NCBI RefSeq assembly: GCF_004343255.1
Contig: NZ_SMDD01000001.1
Coordinates: 756,577 to 820,576 of the forward strand
Reading direction: 5' to 3'
Origin: Laceyella sacchari
GTDB taxonomy: Bacteria > Bacillota > Bacilli > Thermoactinomycetales > Thermoactinomycetaceae
DNA length: 64,000 bases
The translations under genes were made by a program, and so were the position numbers. A model generated the notes under the pieces. It searched no databases and had not been told where the DNA came from. It was given only the letters and a program-made list of their open reading frames with translations. This document shows positions 9,005-20,916 of the stretch, in pieces. Each line of letters opens with the position of its first letter. The stretch's first letter is position 1.

Positions 9005-9865
9005 ATGGAGAAGAAGAAAAGCAGGTCTTGGTATCTGTTTAGGCACATCATTTTGATTATGATTGGCGCCGTTCTGGTTGCCACCGGTTTGGAACTGTTC
9101 ATGGTGCCCAACAACGTCATCGACGGCGGCATCGTGGGGATATCCATCATTTTATCTTATCTGACAGGGTTGAATCTGGGACTGTTCTTGCTTGTTCTCA
9201 ACCTGCCTTTCTTTTTATTCGGATATAAGCAGATCGGAAAAACGTTCGCTTTGTCCACCTTATTGGGTGTGTTGACTATGGCGGTCAGCACTTCCTTGTT
9301 TCATCATGTGGACAAGGTGACGAATGATCCGCTGTTGGCTGCCGTATTCGGTGGGATCATCGTAGGGATTGGCGTCGGGATTGTCATTCGGTACGGCGGA
9401 TCGTTGGACGGCACAGAAGTGATGGCTATCTTGCTCACTAAGCAGTCCCCGTTTTCGGTGGGCCAGATTGTGATGTTTTTCAACTTTTTCATTCTGGGTA
9501 GCGCCGGCTTTGTGTTTGGCTGGGATCGAGCCATGTATTCGCTGATCGCTTATTACATCGCGTTCAAAATGATTGACATCACCATCGAAGGATTTAATGA
9601 AACGCGGTCGGTTTGGATTATTAGCGAGAAATCCAGAGCTATCGGAGATGCCCTGTTGACCAGATTGGGACGAGGGGTTACTTATTTTAATGCTGAAGGC
9701 GCTTACACGGGAGAGGATAAGGAAGTGATCTTCTGCGTTGTGACCCGTCTAGAAGAAGCCAAACTTAAAGAAATAGTTGAAGAGATCGATCATGAAGCCT
9801 TTTTGGCCATCGGGCATGTCCATGATGTGCGCGGCGGCCGGTTTAAAAAGAAAGATATTCATTAG
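9005..9865 (+). CDS. YitT family membrane protein (DUF161/DUF2179)
   Basis: A 286-residue protein with five or six membrane segments in the first 200 residues (FMVPNNVIDGGIVGISIIL, GGSLDGTEVMAILL) and a C-terminal DUF2179 domain (GRGVTYFNAEGAYTGEDKEVIFCVV). The family is widespread in Firmicutes and its transport role is not settled. Start ATG 9005; GGAGG at 8988-8992 is slightly distant and GAGGAG very close, so the start is moderately certain. Followed by a strong terminator. Confidence 0.88.
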   Translation: MEKKKSRSWYLFRHIILIMIGAVLVATGLELFMVPNNVIDGGIVGISIILSYLTGLNLGLFLLVLNLPFFLFGYKQIGKTFALSTLLGVLTMAVSTSLFHHVDKVTNDPLLAAVFGGIIVGIGVGIVIRYGGSLDGTEVMAILLTKQSPFSVGQIVMFFNFFILGSAGFVFGWDRAMYSLIAYYIAFKMIDITIEGFNETRSVWIISEKSRAIGDALLTRLGRGVTYFNAEGAYTGEDKEVIFCVVTRLEEAKLKEIVEEIDHEAFLAIGHVHDVRGGRFKKKDIH

Positions 9866-9868
9866 CCA

Positions 9869-9905
9869 AGCTGTGCACGTTCTTTCGTGCAGGGCTCTTT
9901 TTTTT
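9869..9905 (+). terminator. Terminator after the yitT-type gene
   Basis: AGC-TGCACG pairs with CGTGCA-GCT around TTCTTT, followed by a long T run. Confidence 0.85.
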
Positions 9906-9914
9906 GTCCGGGTA

Positions 9915-9923
9915 TGGTATAAT
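9915..9923 (+). promoter_or_regulatory. Extended -10 promoter of the ruv operon
   Basis: TGGTATAAT (9915-9923) is an extended -10 element with no clear -35, 45 bases before ruvC and just after the upstream terminator. Confidence 0.55.
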
Positions 9924-9967
9924 TTGCTGAGAATGAATGTTCGCTTTATGGAGAGGGGCTTCAAACC

Positions 9968-10474
9968 ATGCGAATCATGGGAATTGATCCGGGGATCGCC
10001 ATCGTCGGGTTTGGTGTGTTGGACCGGAGGGGAAATCATTTGAAGGCGGTTGAATATGGCAGTATCCAAACGGAAGCCGGCTTGCCGACCGCAACCCGGT
10101 TGAAACAGATTTATGATGCGTGCTCCAAGCTGTTTCGCGTTTTTCAACCCGATGTGGTCGCGATTGAAAAGTTGTTTTTCAACCGCAATGTGACCACGGC
10201 GTTCACGGTAGGGCAAGCACGTGGAGTGATGATGCTGGCCGCGGAGGAAGCCGGCGTGCCGATCACGGAGTACACGCCGTTGCAAGTAAAAATGGCGGTG
10301 GTCGGGTATGGGCAGGCTGAAAAAAAGCAGGTGCAGGAGATGGTGAAAATGCTATTAAATCTGCCGCGCGCGCCCAAGCCGGACGATGTTGCCGACGCGT
10401 TGGCCATTGCCATCTGCGAAGCGCATTCATCGCAATCGATACATAAGATAAGCAAGTGGGGAATGAAATCATGA
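9968..10474 (+). CDS. ruvC: Holliday junction resolvase RuvC
   Basis: A 168-residue RuvC endonuclease that cuts Holliday junctions delivered by RuvAB. The catalytic acids are visible: Asp in MGIDPGIAIVGFG, Glu in VVAIEKLFFNRN, and the two Asp of KPDDVADALAIAIC. The DNA-binding loop FFNRNVTTAFTVGQARG is conserved. Its stop overlaps the ruvA start by four bases, so ruvC-ruvA-ruvB is a coupled operon. B. subtilis itself relies on RecU and has no ruvC. Confidence 0.95.
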   Translation: MRIMGIDPGIAIVGFGVLDRRGNHLKAVEYGSIQTEAGLPTATRLKQIYDACSKLFRVFQPDVVAIEKLFFNRNVTTAFTVGQARGVMMLAAEEAGVPITEYTPLQVKMAVVGYGQAEKKQVQEMVKMLLNLPRAPKPDDVADALAIAICEAHSSQSIHKISKWGMKS

Positions 10475-11082
10475 TTGAATTTGTCAAAGGGGAAGTCGCG
10501 TACCATGAAGCCGATTATCTGGCGGTTGATGTGCGTGGGCTAGGTCATCAAGTGTTTGTCCCCAATCCGTTTGCGTTTGCTGACGGGGAAGAGGTGATGT
10601 TGTACACCCATTTTGTGGTGCGGGAAGACGCGCAGTTGCTTTATGGCTTCAAAACCAAGCGAGAGCGCAACCTGTTCCGCCTGCTGTTGGAGGTGTCCGG
10701 CGTCGGGCCGAAAGCGGCCTTGGCCATGTTGACGCATATGTCGCCAGAAGCTTTGGTTCGAGCAATACATATTGAAGATGTCAAAACCTTGACCAAGCTC
10801 CCTGGGGTCGGCAAGAAAACGGCGCAACGGTTGGTGCTTGACCTGAAAGACAAGCTGGCCAAACTGGGATGGGAGCCCGGTCTGGATCTGGCTGCCGAAA
10901 CCGCATCGTTGCCACCAGTGGTGCCAAACGCGGAGCGTGACGTGATTGATGCCCTGTTGGCCCTTGGCTATAATGAGGAAGAGGCGGAGTGGGCGGTGCG
11001 CGAAAGCGGACAAACGATTGACGCGTCCGTGTCCACGGAAGAGTGGATCAAAAAAGCGTTGCAGGCGATGATGAAGCGATGA
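10471..11082 (+). CDS. ruvA: Holliday junction helicase subunit RuvA
   Basis: A 203-residue RuvA, the tetrameric junction-binding protein that loads RuvB. Domain I is an OB-fold ([23 protein letters not shown]), domain II has two helix-hairpin-helix motifs ([14 protein letters not shown] and [20 protein letters not shown]), and the C-terminal domain III ([21 protein letters not shown]) binds RuvB. ATG 10471 overlaps the ruvC stop and follows GGGG; an in-frame GTG at 10456 is rejected. Confidence 0.96.
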   Translation: MIEFVKGEVAYHEADYLAVDVRGLGHQVFVPNPFAFADGEEVMLYTHFVVREDAQLLYGFKTKRERNLFRLLLEVSGVGPKAALAMLTHMSPEALVRAIHIEDVKTLTKLPGVGKKTAQRLVLDLKDKLAKLGWEPGLDLAAETASLPPVVPNAERDVIDALLALGYNEEEAEWAVRESGQTIDASVSTEEWIKKALQAMMKR

Positions 11083-11095
11083 GGGGGGACGGACG

Positions 11096-12097
11096 ATGGA
11101 TGACCGCATCATCTCGGCCAAAGTGACCAACGAAGACGAAGAAATGGCCGAATTTAGTCTGCGCCCCCGTTTTTTCAGTGAATATATCGGGCAGTCGCGG
11201 GTCAAAGAGAATCTTAAAGTTTATATCGAAGCGGCCAAAATGCGTGGCGAGGCGTTGGATCATGTGCTGTTGTACGGGCCTCCCGGATTGGGGAAGACGA
11301 CGCTCTCCAATATCATTGCCAATGAATTGGGGGTTAACATACGCACCACTTCAGGGCCGGCGATTGAGCGACCGGGTGACCTTGCGGCCATTTTGACCAA
11401 TTTGCAACCGCATGACCTGTTGTTTATCGACGAAATCCACCGTTTGAATCGGTCGGTGGAGGAAGTGCTTTATCCGGCGATGGAAGATTTCGCGCTCGAT
11501 ATTGTGATCGGGAAGGGACCGAGCGCGCGCTCTGTCCGGTTGGATTTGCCCCCGTTTACGCTGGTGGGGGCGACGACGCGAGCCGGTTCGTTATCTTCGC
11601 CGCTCAGGGATCGGTTTGGCGTGATGAGCCGCTTGGAGTATTATACAGTGGAAGAGTTAACTTTGATCGTTTCCCGGGCGGCTGATTTGTTGCAGGTGCC
11701 GATCCAGGAAGCGGGAGCGGTTGAAATCGCCTCCAGAGCGAGGGGGACGCCGCGGATTGCCAACCGTTTGCTGAAACGGGTGCGCGATTTCGTGCAAGTA
11801 CGTGGAGAAGGAATCATCACCGAAGCGGGAGCCCGTGACGCATTGGATCGCATCCAAGTGGATAAAATGGGGTTAGATCATGTGGATCATCGGCTGTTGA
11901 TGACAATCATCGAAAAGTTTCGCGGTGGCCCGGTTGGTCTGGAAACGCTCGCGGCGACGATCGGTGAGGAATCGCACACGATTGAGGACGTGTACGAGCC
12001 GTATTTGATGCAAATCGGCTTTTTGCAACGCACCCCGCGCGGGCGGATGGTCACCATGCGCTGTTGCGAACATTTACAAGTGGAGTGGCCTAAATGA
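11096..12097 (+). CDS. ruvB: Holliday junction branch migration ATPase RuvB
   Basis: A 333-residue AAA+ motor for branch migration. Walker A is GPPGLGKTT, Walker B is [10 protein letters not shown], sensor 1 is VGATTRAG, the arginine finger lies in LRDRFG, and a winged-helix domain ends the protein ([18 protein letters not shown]). Thirteen bases after ruvA; its stop overlaps the next start by four bases. Confidence 0.97.
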   Translation: MDDRIISAKVTNEDEEMAEFSLRPRFFSEYIGQSRVKENLKVYIEAAKMRGEALDHVLLYGPPGLGKTTLSNIIANELGVNIRTTSGPAIERPGDLAAILTNLQPHDLLFIDEIHRLNRSVEEVLYPAMEDFALDIVIGKGPSARSVRLDLPPFTLVGATTRAGSLSSPLRDRFGVMSRLEYYTVEELTLIVSRAADLLQVPIQEAGAVEIASRARGTPRIANRLLKRVRDFVQVRGEGIITEAGARDALDRIQVDKMGLDHVDHRLLMTIIEKFRGGPVGLETLAATIGEESHTIEDVYEPYLMQIGFLQRTPRGRMVTMRCCEHLQVEWPK

Positions 12098-12312
12098 ATC
12101 CTGTGGCAAAAACCTTCATCATCATCGGCGTCATCCTGGTTGTGGTCGGCCTGATCTGGCAAGTGGGCGGCAAGTATTTGCCTCTGGGCCGCTTACCCGG
12201 GGATGTCGTGGTGGAAAAGGAGCAAGTGAAGATTTATTTTCCGATCATGACTTGCATTCTCATCAGTGTGATTTTGTCGTTGATTAGTTATCTGATTCGT
12301 TTTTTTCGTTAG
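12094..12312 (+). CDS. DUF2905 small membrane protein
   Basis: A 72-residue protein with two membrane helices (about 5-23 and 50-68) around the conserved [20 protein letters not shown]. This is the DUF2905 family, function unknown, often next to ruvB. The ATG overlaps the ruvB stop, so it is the last gene of the ruv operon. Confidence 0.9.
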   Translation: MNPVAKTFIIIGVILVVVGLIWQVGGKYLPLGRLPGDVVVEKEQVKIYFPIMTCILISVILSLISYLIRFFR

Positions 12313-12330
12313 TGTGCAGTCAGCGGGGGT

Positions 12331-12370
12331 GGGTGGCGAACCGTTTCAACAGCCACCCGCCTTTTCGTTT
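12331..12370 (+). terminator. Terminator after the ruv operon
   Basis: GGGTGGC (12331-12337) pairs with GCCACCC (12352-12358), followed by GCCTTTTCGTTT. Confidence 0.75.
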
Positions 12371-12424
12371 CTCCGGAAGCGGGGAGTTATGGCCGAATGG
12401 TTGCCACTTTTCGAGTGGGTTGGG

Positions 12425-12465
12425 CTTGTCCCGTTCCTTTGGGATTTAAACAAAACAGGGACAAG
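12425..12465. repeat. Inverted repeat upstream of queA
   Basis: CTTGTCCC (12425-12432) and GGGACAAG (12458-12465) are perfect arms around a 25-base loop, ending 36 bases before queA. No T run follows. It could be a leader hairpin or operator; no known riboswitch matches. Confidence 0.4.
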
Positions 12466-12500
12466 TGGAAGGTTTGAATTGTTTGAGAGAAGGGATCAAG

Positions 12501-14727
<2,227 letters not shown>

Positions 14728-14746
14728 TTGAACAGGAGGGTAAATC

Positions 14747-15040
14747 ATGGGTCAACAATTAATGGGAATACTCCCTATGCTATTGGTGTTTGTCGCTTTC
14801 TATTTCTTTTTGATCCGTCCACAACAAAAACGGCAGAAAGAGCGCACCCAGATGCTGAGCAATTTGAAAAAAGGGGACAAGGTTGTCACCATCGGTGGGC
14901 TGCACGGCACCATTGTGGATTTGAGTGAAGAGAAAGTTACGCTGAAAGTAAACGAAAACACCCGCTTGGTGTTTGAGCGCTCGGCCATCAACAGTGTGGC
15001 TACCGCTGACGATGCGGCTGCTACCAAATCAGCGGAATAA
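14747..15040 (+). CDS. yajC: Preprotein translocase accessory subunit YajC
   Basis: A 97-residue YajC with one membrane helix (about 6-24, MLLVFVAFYFFLIRPQQKRQKE) and a cytoplasmic domain (LKKGDKVVTIGGLHGTIVDL). It associates with SecDF-YidC. GGAGG precedes the ATG. In B. subtilis yrzE follows directly; here the leucine operon lies between. Confidence 0.95.
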   Translation: MGQQLMGILPMLLVFVAFYFFLIRPQQKRQKERTQMLSNLKKGDKVVTIGGLHGTIVDLSEEKVTLKVNENTRLVFERSAINSVATADDAAATKSAE

Positions 15041-15049
15041 GATTCGGGA

Positions 15050-15078
15050 AACCCTTGGAAACAGGCCAAGGGTTTTTT
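15050..15078 (+). terminator. Terminator after yajC
   Basis: AACCCTTGG pairs perfectly with CCAAGGGTT around a 7-base loop, followed by TTTTTT. Confidence 0.9.
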
Positions 15079-15087
15079 CTTGCGACT

Positions 15088-15123
15088 AATTCCGATAAAT
15101 TTGATTGGATTTATAAATTATTT
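15088..15123. repeat. Palindromic intergenic element, copy B
   Basis: AT-rich stretch sharing TAAT-CCGAT and ATTGGATTTATAA with the reverse complement of 7316-7352; about 30 of 36 positions match with one gap. Located between the yajC terminator and the leucine-operon promoters. Confidence 0.5.
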
Positions 15124-15255
15124 TATGCGAACCATTGTCAATATTGGTAAAAGGGTACTTGATTATGAAACTCCCCTATTCAGATACGGAGGAGGTCGCT
15201 TCAGCCAAGTAACATCAGGCATAAAAAACGGAGAATACGGATTAAAAAATTCTTG

Positions 15256-15284
15256 TTGACAAGGTAGAGAAGACTTCTTATAAT
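15256..15284 (+). promoter_or_regulatory. Consensus sigma-A promoter P1 (distal, leucine region)
   Basis: TTGACA (15256-15261), a 17-base spacer and TATAAT (15279-15284): a perfect match. A weak hairpin with a short T run lies at 15326-15369, so P1 may make only a short RNA of about 75 bases. Confidence 0.75.
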
Positions 15285-15325
15285 CGTCTTTAATAAGTAA
15301 GCGGCAATCCCATTAAACAAAGCAT

Positions 15326-15369
15326 ATCATCTGACAAATCCTATTTTTCAACAGATTTGTATGATTTTT
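15326..15369 (+). terminator. Weak terminator-like hairpin between the two promoters
   Basis: ATCAT-ACAAATC pairs with GATTTGT-ATGAT around a 13-base loop, followed by TTTT. AT-rich and therefore weak. Confidence 0.4.
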
Positions 15370-15410
15370 AATCCTTGGATCGCTTGGTATTGTCCATGCG
15401 GATGGGGTTG

Positions 15411-15439
15411 TTGACAAAGGATAAGTGAAGTTTTATAAT
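15411..15439 (+). promoter_or_regulatory. Consensus sigma-A promoter P2 of the leucine operon
   Basis: TTGACA (15411-15416), 17 bases, TATAAT (15434-15439): a second perfect promoter, placed to start the T-box leader RNA. Confidence 0.85.
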
Positions 15440-15504
15440 ACCCATAATAAATTGATAGAATAGTGGGAATGTTCCTGCTTAAATAATAACATAGTGGGTA
15501 TTAC

Positions 15505-15820
15505 CTCAGACCAAAAAGCGATGAAGAGGACCAGTAGAGGTGCAGAGTGTGTACAGAGAGCTGTCTCTAGGCTGAAAAGACGGTCACCCTCCCACTTCGA
15601 ATCTCACCTTGGAGTTGCGCTTTTGAAAAGGGCCCAGCCCCCGAGTAAAAAGCGACGGTTGCCCCCGTTACCGGGCAAGAGTCGTTTGGACTCGCCGAGT
15701 CCGTTTTCGCGAGAAAGCGGAGAAGCTGAGTGGTACCGCGAAACCCTCGCCTCAGCAATCGAATCTGCCGCACCTGACAGGAATGCGCGCCATTTGATTG
15801 TTGAGTCGGGGGTTTTTTCA
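15505..15820 (+). promoter_or_regulatory. T-box leader, leucine-specific, with terminator
   Basis: tRNA-sensing T-box riboswitch. AAAAGCG (15514-15520) and CGCTTTT (15618-15624) close stem I. AGTA (15533-15536) faces GAA (15599-15601) in the specifier loop, followed by T and the triplet CTC (15603-15605) then A: a leucine codon. The T-box AGCTGAGTGGTACCGCG lies at 15724-15740; its UGGU bulge suits a tRNA ending ACCA, as tRNA-Leu does. The terminator pairs 15742-15763 with 15792-15812 before TTTTTT. Uncharged tRNA-Leu should allow read-through into ilvE-leuABCD. Confidence 0.92.
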
Positions 15821-15855
15821 TTTCCTTATTAATAAAACACAAGGGGGAGCTTAAC

Positions 15856-16755
15856 ATGAGGGAAAAATGGGTTTACTTGAATGGTGAATTTGTCCCCAAG
15901 TCGAAAGCAGTGGTTTCCGTGTTTGACCATGGCTTTTTATACGGAGATGGGATCTTTGAGGGGATTCGCTGTTATTCCGGCAACGTTTTTTGTCTGAAAG
16001 AACACATTGTCCGGCTATATGAGTCGGCCAAGTCGATCATGCTCGACATTCCGCTTACACCCGAGGAAATGGAAGCGGTCGTCGTTGAAACGCTTGAAAA
16101 GAATGGTCTGCCTGATGCTTATATTCGATTGGTTGTATCTCGTGGGGTAGGTGACTTGGGATTGGACCCTCGCAATTGTAAACAGGCAAGCGTGATTGTC
16201 ATTGCGGAAGAATTAAGTTTGTTTCCGCAGCGGTATTACGATGAGGGCTTGGAGATTGTCACTGTTCCGACTCGTCGCAATGTCCCGGATGCGCTCAACC
16301 CCAAAATCAAATCATTAAATTACCTCAACAACGTTTTGGTACGTCTTGAGGCAGCACGGGCGGGAGTGCTTGAAGCGTTGACTCTCAATCAAGATGGATA
16401 TGTGTGCGAAGGTTCTGGCGATAATATCTTTATTGTGAAAAACGGCAAAATCTTCACACCGCCGACCTATGTGGGCGCGCTGGAAGGGATTACGCGCAAT
16501 GTGGTGATGGAGTTGTGCGAGACGTTTCAAATCCCTTGTGCGGAGGTTCCGTTTACACGTCACGATGTCTATGTGGCCGATGAAGTCTTCCTGACGGGCA
16601 CAGCGGCAGAAATGATTCCGGTCGTGAATGTGGACGGTCGCATCATCGGCAGTGGAAAGCCGGGACCCCTTACAGCAAAGTTGACCAAAGCATTCCGCCA
16701 ACTTACGGTTCAGCGGGGCACAAAAGTGCCAGGGATATTTTCGGCAAGCGTGTGA
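15856..16755 (+). CDS. ilvE: Branched-chain amino acid aminotransferase
   Basis: A 299-residue class IV PLP aminotransferase. It converts 2-ketoisocaproate, ketomethylvalerate and ketoisovalerate to leucine, isoleucine and valine with glutamate. Lys152 in KIKSLNYLNN is the expected Schiff-base lysine; FLYGDGIFEGIRCY and GSGDNIFIVKNG are fold-type IV markers. First gene behind the leucine T-box, so here it mainly serves the last step of leucine synthesis. A D-amino acid transaminase of the same fold is a less likely alternative. Confidence 0.93.
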   Translation: MREKWVYLNGEFVPKSKAVVSVFDHGFLYGDGIFEGIRCYSGNVFCLKEHIVRLYESAKSIMLDIPLTPEEMEAVVVETLEKNGLPDAYIRLVVSRGVGDLGLDPRNCKQASVIVIAEELSLFPQRYYDEGLEIVTVPTRRNVPDALNPKIKSLNYLNNVLVRLEAARAGVLEALTLNQDGYVCEGSGDNIFIVKNGKIFTPPTYVGALEGITRNVVMELCETFQIPCAEVPFTRHDVYVADEVFLTGTAAEMIPVVNVDGRIIGSGKPGPLTAKLTKAFRQLTVQRGTKVPGIFSASV

Positions 16756-16837
16756 ACCAGCGGGAAACATGATTAGAAAAGTTGGCGATGGCGAGGGTGG
16801 AGCTTTCAAGATTTAAGGATGCAAAGGAGAGCGAAAA

Positions 16838-18385
16838 ATGGGAAAAATCGAGATTTTTGACACCACGTTGCGGGATGGGGAGCAATCAGCCGGAGTCAAT
16901 CTGCACGCAGATGAAAAGTTGGAGATCGCTTGCCAATTGGAGCGATTGGGTGTGGATGTGATGGAGGCGGGCTTCCCGGCTTCCTCACGAGGTGATTTCC
17001 TATCTGTACAAAGAATCGCCCGTACGATTCAAAAATGTTCTGTCGCCGCCTTGGCACGCTCCACGAAAAATGACATCGATGCGGCCTGGGAGGCAATCAA
17101 AGAGGGGGTTAACCCCCGCATCCATGTATTTATCGCAACATCGCCGATCCATATGGAGCATAAGTTGCGGATGACGCCAGAACAAGTGGTGCAAAAGGCG
17201 GTCGAGTCAGTCCGATATGCCGCAAACTTCACCAGCAATGTGGAATGGTCGGCTGAAGACGCGACGCGAAGCGATTGGGATTTTCTCGTCGAGATCGTGA
17301 CGAAAGTGATCGATGCGGGTGCGACAGTGGTCAATCTGCCCGATACGGTCGGCTACGCCACACCACAAGAATATGCCGGGATGTTTCGCTATTTGCGGGA
17401 GCGAGTGCCCAACATTCACCGCGCCAAGCTTTCGGCTCACTGTCATGATGATCTGGGCTTGGCGGTGGCCAATTCCTTGGCAGCGATCGAGGGAGGGGCG
17501 GAGCAGATCGAGTGCACGATTAATGGCATTGGTGAACGGGCCGGCAACGCGTCACTCGAAGAAATTGCCATTGCGCTAGCCATTCGCAAACAAGTGTACC
17601 AAGCCGAAACAGAGTTGGAACTAAACCAAATAGTACGTACTAGCCGTTTGGTCAGTAAGTATACCGGTTTGGCTGTTCCTCCCAACAAAGCGGTGGTCGG
17701 AGCCAATGCATTTGCGCATGAATCGGGCATTCATCAAGATGGGGTACTAAAAAACAAGCTGACGTATGAGATCATTCGCCCAGAAATGATCGGCCTTTCT
17801 TCCAATGCTATCGTGCTCGGCAAGCATTCAGGCCGCCATGCGTTCCGAAATAAGTGTGAAGAGCTGGGGATTCAATTGGACGATGAACGGTTCCATCTTC
17901 TGTTCAAACACTTCAAAGAGTTGACGGAAAAGCGCAAAGAGGTGACGGATGAGGATATCTTGGCCCTGGCTGCTGATTTGACTGGCAAAGAAAAGGGAGC
18001 CGATGCGTATGAACTTGTTTTTCTGCAAGTGCATTACGGCGCGCAAGGCGTTTCTACGGCCACGATTGGAATCAAGACGCCAGAAGGGGAGTTCGTCCAA
18101 GAAGCGGCTACCGGAAACGGCAGTGTTGAAGCGATTTATCAGACGATCCAGCGCTTGCTTCCCGAACCGATTGAGCTGATGGACTATCGTATCCAATCAA
18201 CCACGTCTGGCATCGATTCGCTGGCAGAAGTTTATGTCAAAGTGAAGCACCAAGGCCATATTGGAACAGGGCGTGGCATCGACAATGATGTGCTCGGCGC
18301 TTCGGCCAAAGCGTTGTTGGATGCCATCAACCGCATCATGGTAAAAGTGCGGGCAGGAGCTGTATTTGCGACGAACCATCATTAA
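16838..18385 (+). CDS. leuA: 2-isopropylmalate synthase
   Basis: A 515-residue enzyme joining acetyl-CoA and 2-ketoisovalerate, the committed step to leucine. The catalytic TIM barrel starts [17 protein letters not shown], with metal ligands in [19 protein letters not shown] and [22 protein letters not shown] follows. The C-terminal LeuA regulatory domain (about 395-500) should give leucine feedback inhibition. AAAGGAGAG precedes the ATG. 82 bases after ilvE. Confidence 0.96.
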   Translation: MGKIEIFDTTLRDGEQSAGVNLHADEKLEIACQLERLGVDVMEAGFPASSRGDFLSVQRIARTIQKCSVAALARSTKNDIDAAWEAIKEGVNPRIHVFIATSPIHMEHKLRMTPEQVVQKAVESVRYAANFTSNVEWSAEDATRSDWDFLVEIVTKVIDAGATVVNLPDTVGYATPQEYAGMFRYLRERVPNIHRAKLSAHCHDDLGLAVANSLAAIEGGAEQIECTINGIGERAGNASLEEIAIALAIRKQVYQAETELELNQIVRTSRLVSKYTGLAVPPNKAVVGANAFAHESGIHQDGVLKNKLTYEIIRPEMIGLSSNAIVLGKHSGRHAFRNKCEELGIQLDDERFHLLFKHFKELTEKRKEVTDEDILALAADLTGKEKGADAYELVFLQVHYGAQGVSTATIGIKTPEGEFVQEAATGNGSVEAIYQTIQRLLPEPIELMDYRIQSTTSGIDSLAEVYVKVKHQGHIGTGRGIDNDVLGASAKALLDAINRIMVKVRAGAVFATNHH

Positions 18386-18404
18386 CAGAAAGGGTGTGGG
18401 AAGT

Positions 18405-19508
18405 ATGCGCGTTGCCGTGTTACCGGGTGACGGAATCGGTCCCGAGATCACGAGAGAGGCAGTGAATTTGCTGGAAGAAATTGTTCGCCTCTTTCAACGG
18501 AACATTGAGATTCAGTACGGGCAAATTGGTGGGGCAGCGATTGATGAAGAAGGGATACCGTTGCCAAATGCGACGCTTCAATTGTGCCGCACCAGCGATG
18601 CCGTTTTGTTAGGGGCGGTTGGCGGTCCCAAGTGGGATGAGCAACCAGGTCATTTGCGTCCCGAAGCGGGCTTACTCGCTTTGCGCAAAGAACTTGGTCT
18701 TTACGCCAATCTGCGTCCGATTACCGTTTTTGCCGGCTTGGAGGGAGCTTCTCCATTGAGGGGGGAGCTATTGCAGGATGTGGACATGGTGATCGTGCGG
18801 GAGTTAACCGGTGGCTTATATTTTGGCACCCCGAAGGAACGCCGCCAGAGCGGGCAGGAATGGGAAGCAGTTGACACCTTGCACTACACAGAAGCGGAAA
18901 TCGAGCGAATCTTGCGGCTCGGGTTTGAGATGGCCCGCCAGCGTCGTCGCCACCTGACTTCGGTGGATAAAGCTAACGTGTTAGAAACCAGCCGATTATG
19001 GCGGGAAACGGCGGAACGGTTGGCACTTGAATATCCCGATGTGACTTTGAACCACTTGTTGGTGGATAATGCGGCGATGCAATTGATCAAATGTCCAAGC
19101 CGTTTTGATGTGATCGTGACGGAGAACATGTTTGGGGACATATTGAGTGACGAAGCCGCGATGATTACCGGTTCGATCGGGATGTTGCCTTCCGCCAGCC
19201 TCAGTGAGACGGGGCCGGGGCTGTATGAACCGATTCACGGCTCTGCGCCCGATATCGCGGGTCAAAACAAAGCCAATCCATTGGCCATGTTTTTGTCCGT
19301 CGCCATGATGTTGCGCCAAACGGCAGGTTGGGCTAGAGAGGCGGATGCCATCCAATCCGTGATTGAGTCCGTACTGGCTGAAGGATGGCGAACGGATGAT
19401 TTGGGTGAACCGGGAACGGCTCGTTTAACCACGTCGGAGATGGGCGCCAAGGTGCGTGAAGCTTTGGCACAATGTGTAAAAAGAGGGGGGATCAGATGTG
19501 GCGGGTAA
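18405..19508 (+). CDS. leuB: 3-isopropylmalate dehydrogenase
   Basis: A 367-residue NAD-dependent decarboxylating dehydrogenase of the leucine pathway. [16 protein letters not shown] opens the protein; [10 protein letters not shown] and [33 protein letters not shown] are substrate and Mg sites; [16 protein letters not shown] is the cofactor loop. ATG 18405 is used; an in-frame start at 18366 would overlap leuA. The stop overlaps leuC by 11 bases. Confidence 0.96.
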   Translation: MRVAVLPGDGIGPEITREAVNLLEEIVRLFQRNIEIQYGQIGGAAIDEEGIPLPNATLQLCRTSDAVLLGAVGGPKWDEQPGHLRPEAGLLALRKELGLYANLRPITVFAGLEGASPLRGELLQDVDMVIVRELTGGLYFGTPKERRQSGQEWEAVDTLHYTEAEIERILRLGFEMARQRRRHLTSVDKANVLETSRLWRETAERLALEYPDVTLNHLLVDNAAMQLIKCPSRFDVIVTENMFGDILSDEAAMITGSIGMLPSASLSETGPGLYEPIHGSAPDIAGQNKANPLAMFLSVAMMLRQTAGWAREADAIQSVIESVLAEGWRTDDLGEPGTARLTTSEMGAKVREALAQCVKRGGIRCGG

Positions 19509-20916
19509 AACAATGTTTGATAAGATTTGGGAGCAACACGTGGTTGTCGCGGAAGAAGGCAAGCCGCATCTACTGTATATTGATTTGCATTTAGTGCATG
19601 AGGTCACTTCTCCGCAAGCGTTTGAAGGGTTGCGCATGGCTGGCAGGAAAGTGCGACGGCCTGAGCTTACGTTTGCGACCATGGATCACAATGTGCCGAC
19701 CGACAATCCATTTACTGTGACAGACCCGATAGCAGGCAAGCAGATTGAAACCTTGCAAATGAACTGTGAGGCGTTTGGGATTTCTTTGGCCGACTTGCAT
19801 AGCGAAGAACAAGGGATTGTCCATGTCATCGGACCGGAATTAGGGTTGACGCTACCAGGCAAGACGATTGTATGCGGAGATAGCCATACATCGACGCATG
19901 GCGCATTTGGTGCACTGGCTTTTGGCATTGGTACCAGTGAAGTGGAACATGTACTGGCGACTCAATGCTTGTGGCAAACAAAGCCTCGAACGCTGCTGGT
20001 TGAATTAACTGGCCGACCACGCCCAGGTGTGACCGCCAAAGATGTGATCCTCGGTTTGATCGCGAAATATGGGGTTGATTTTGGCACAGGCCATGTGATC
20101 CAATTTGCAGGTGAAGCAGTTCGAGCCATGTCGATGGAAGAACGGATGACCATCTGCAACATGTCGATTGAAGCCGGGGCGCGGGCAGGACTGATCGAAC
20201 CGGATGAGACGACGTTTGCTTATTTGAAAGGTCGTCCCTACGCGCCGAAGGGAGAGGACTTCGACGCCTGTGTAAAGTTATGGCGGGAATTGGCTTCAGA
20301 TCCCGATGCGGTCTTCGATCGGGTGATCCAGTTTGATGTTTCTGCTTTGGAACCCCAGGTCACATGGGGAACCCATCCCGGTATGGGCACGAGTATCAAT
20401 GGAACCGTACCTGATCCTGATACATTCCCCACAGAAATGGAACGGCTTGCGGCAAGGCAAGCGTTGGCTTATATGGGGTTGGAACCCGGCACCAAGATTT
20501 CGGACATCCCAATTCAGCACGTTTTTATCGGTTCTTGTACCAACTCGCGGATTGAAGACCTGCGTCTTGCAGCACAAGTGGTACGAGGACATAAGGTATC
20601 ACCTAATGTCCGGGCCATCGTGGTTCCCGGTTCAAAACAAGTTAAACGGCAAGCGGAACAGGAAGGATTGCATGAGATTTTCATCAATGCGGGTTTTGAA
20701 TGGCGAGAGCCGGGTTGTAGCATGTGTTTGGCGATGAACCCCGATGTGGTACCGGCGGGGGAACGGTGTGCTTCCACTTCAAATCGAAACTTTGAAGGAA
20801 GGCAAGGGCGGGGAGCGCGCACCCATCTTGTGTCTCCGGTCACAGCTGCCGCCGCAGCGATCGCTGGTCGGTTTGTGGAGCCAGGGCAATTACAGAAGCT
20901 GGAGGAGGTTAACTGA
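19498..20916 (+). CDS. leuC: 3-isopropylmalate dehydratase large subunit
   Basis: A 472-residue aconitase-family subunit holding the 4Fe-4S cluster that isomerises 2- to 3-isopropylmalate together with LeuD. Cluster cysteines lie in [13 protein letters not shown] and [33 protein letters not shown] is the active-site stretch. GTG 19498 is chosen because GAGGGGGG ends eight bases upstream and [12 protein letters not shown] matches family starts; ATG 19513 is the alternative. Confidence 0.96.
   Translation: MAGKTMFDKIWEQHVVVAEEGKPHLLYIDLHLVHEVTSPQAFEGLRMAGRKVRRPELTFATMDHNVPTDNPFTVTDPIAGKQIETLQMNCEAFGISLADLHSEEQGIVHVIGPELGLTLPGKTIVCGDSHTSTHGAFGALAFGIGTSEVEHVLATQCLWQTKPRTLLVELTGRPRPGVTAKDVILGLIAKYGVDFGTGHVIQFAGEAVRAMSMEERMTICNMSIEAGARAGLIEPDETTFAYLKGRPYAPKGEDFDACVKLWRELASDPDAVFDRVIQFDVSALEPQVTWGTHPGMGTSINGTVPDPDTFPTEMERLAARQALAYMGLEPGTKISDIPIQHVFIGSCTNSRIEDLRLAAQVVRGHKVSPNVRAIVVPGSKQVKRQAEQEGLHEIFINAGFEWREPGCSMCLAMNPDVVPAGERCASTSNRNFEGRQGRGARTHLVSPVTAAAAAIAGRFVEPGQLQKLEEVN

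Noticed and set aside
12425-12465. preQ1 riboswitch before queA
   Set aside because: The inverted repeat has no preQ1 aptamer features such as the A-rich tail and C-rich loop.
15494-15832. 112-codon plus-strand frame before ilvE
   Set aside because: It coincides with the T-box leader and its terminator; no ribosome site and the RNA structure explains the sequence.
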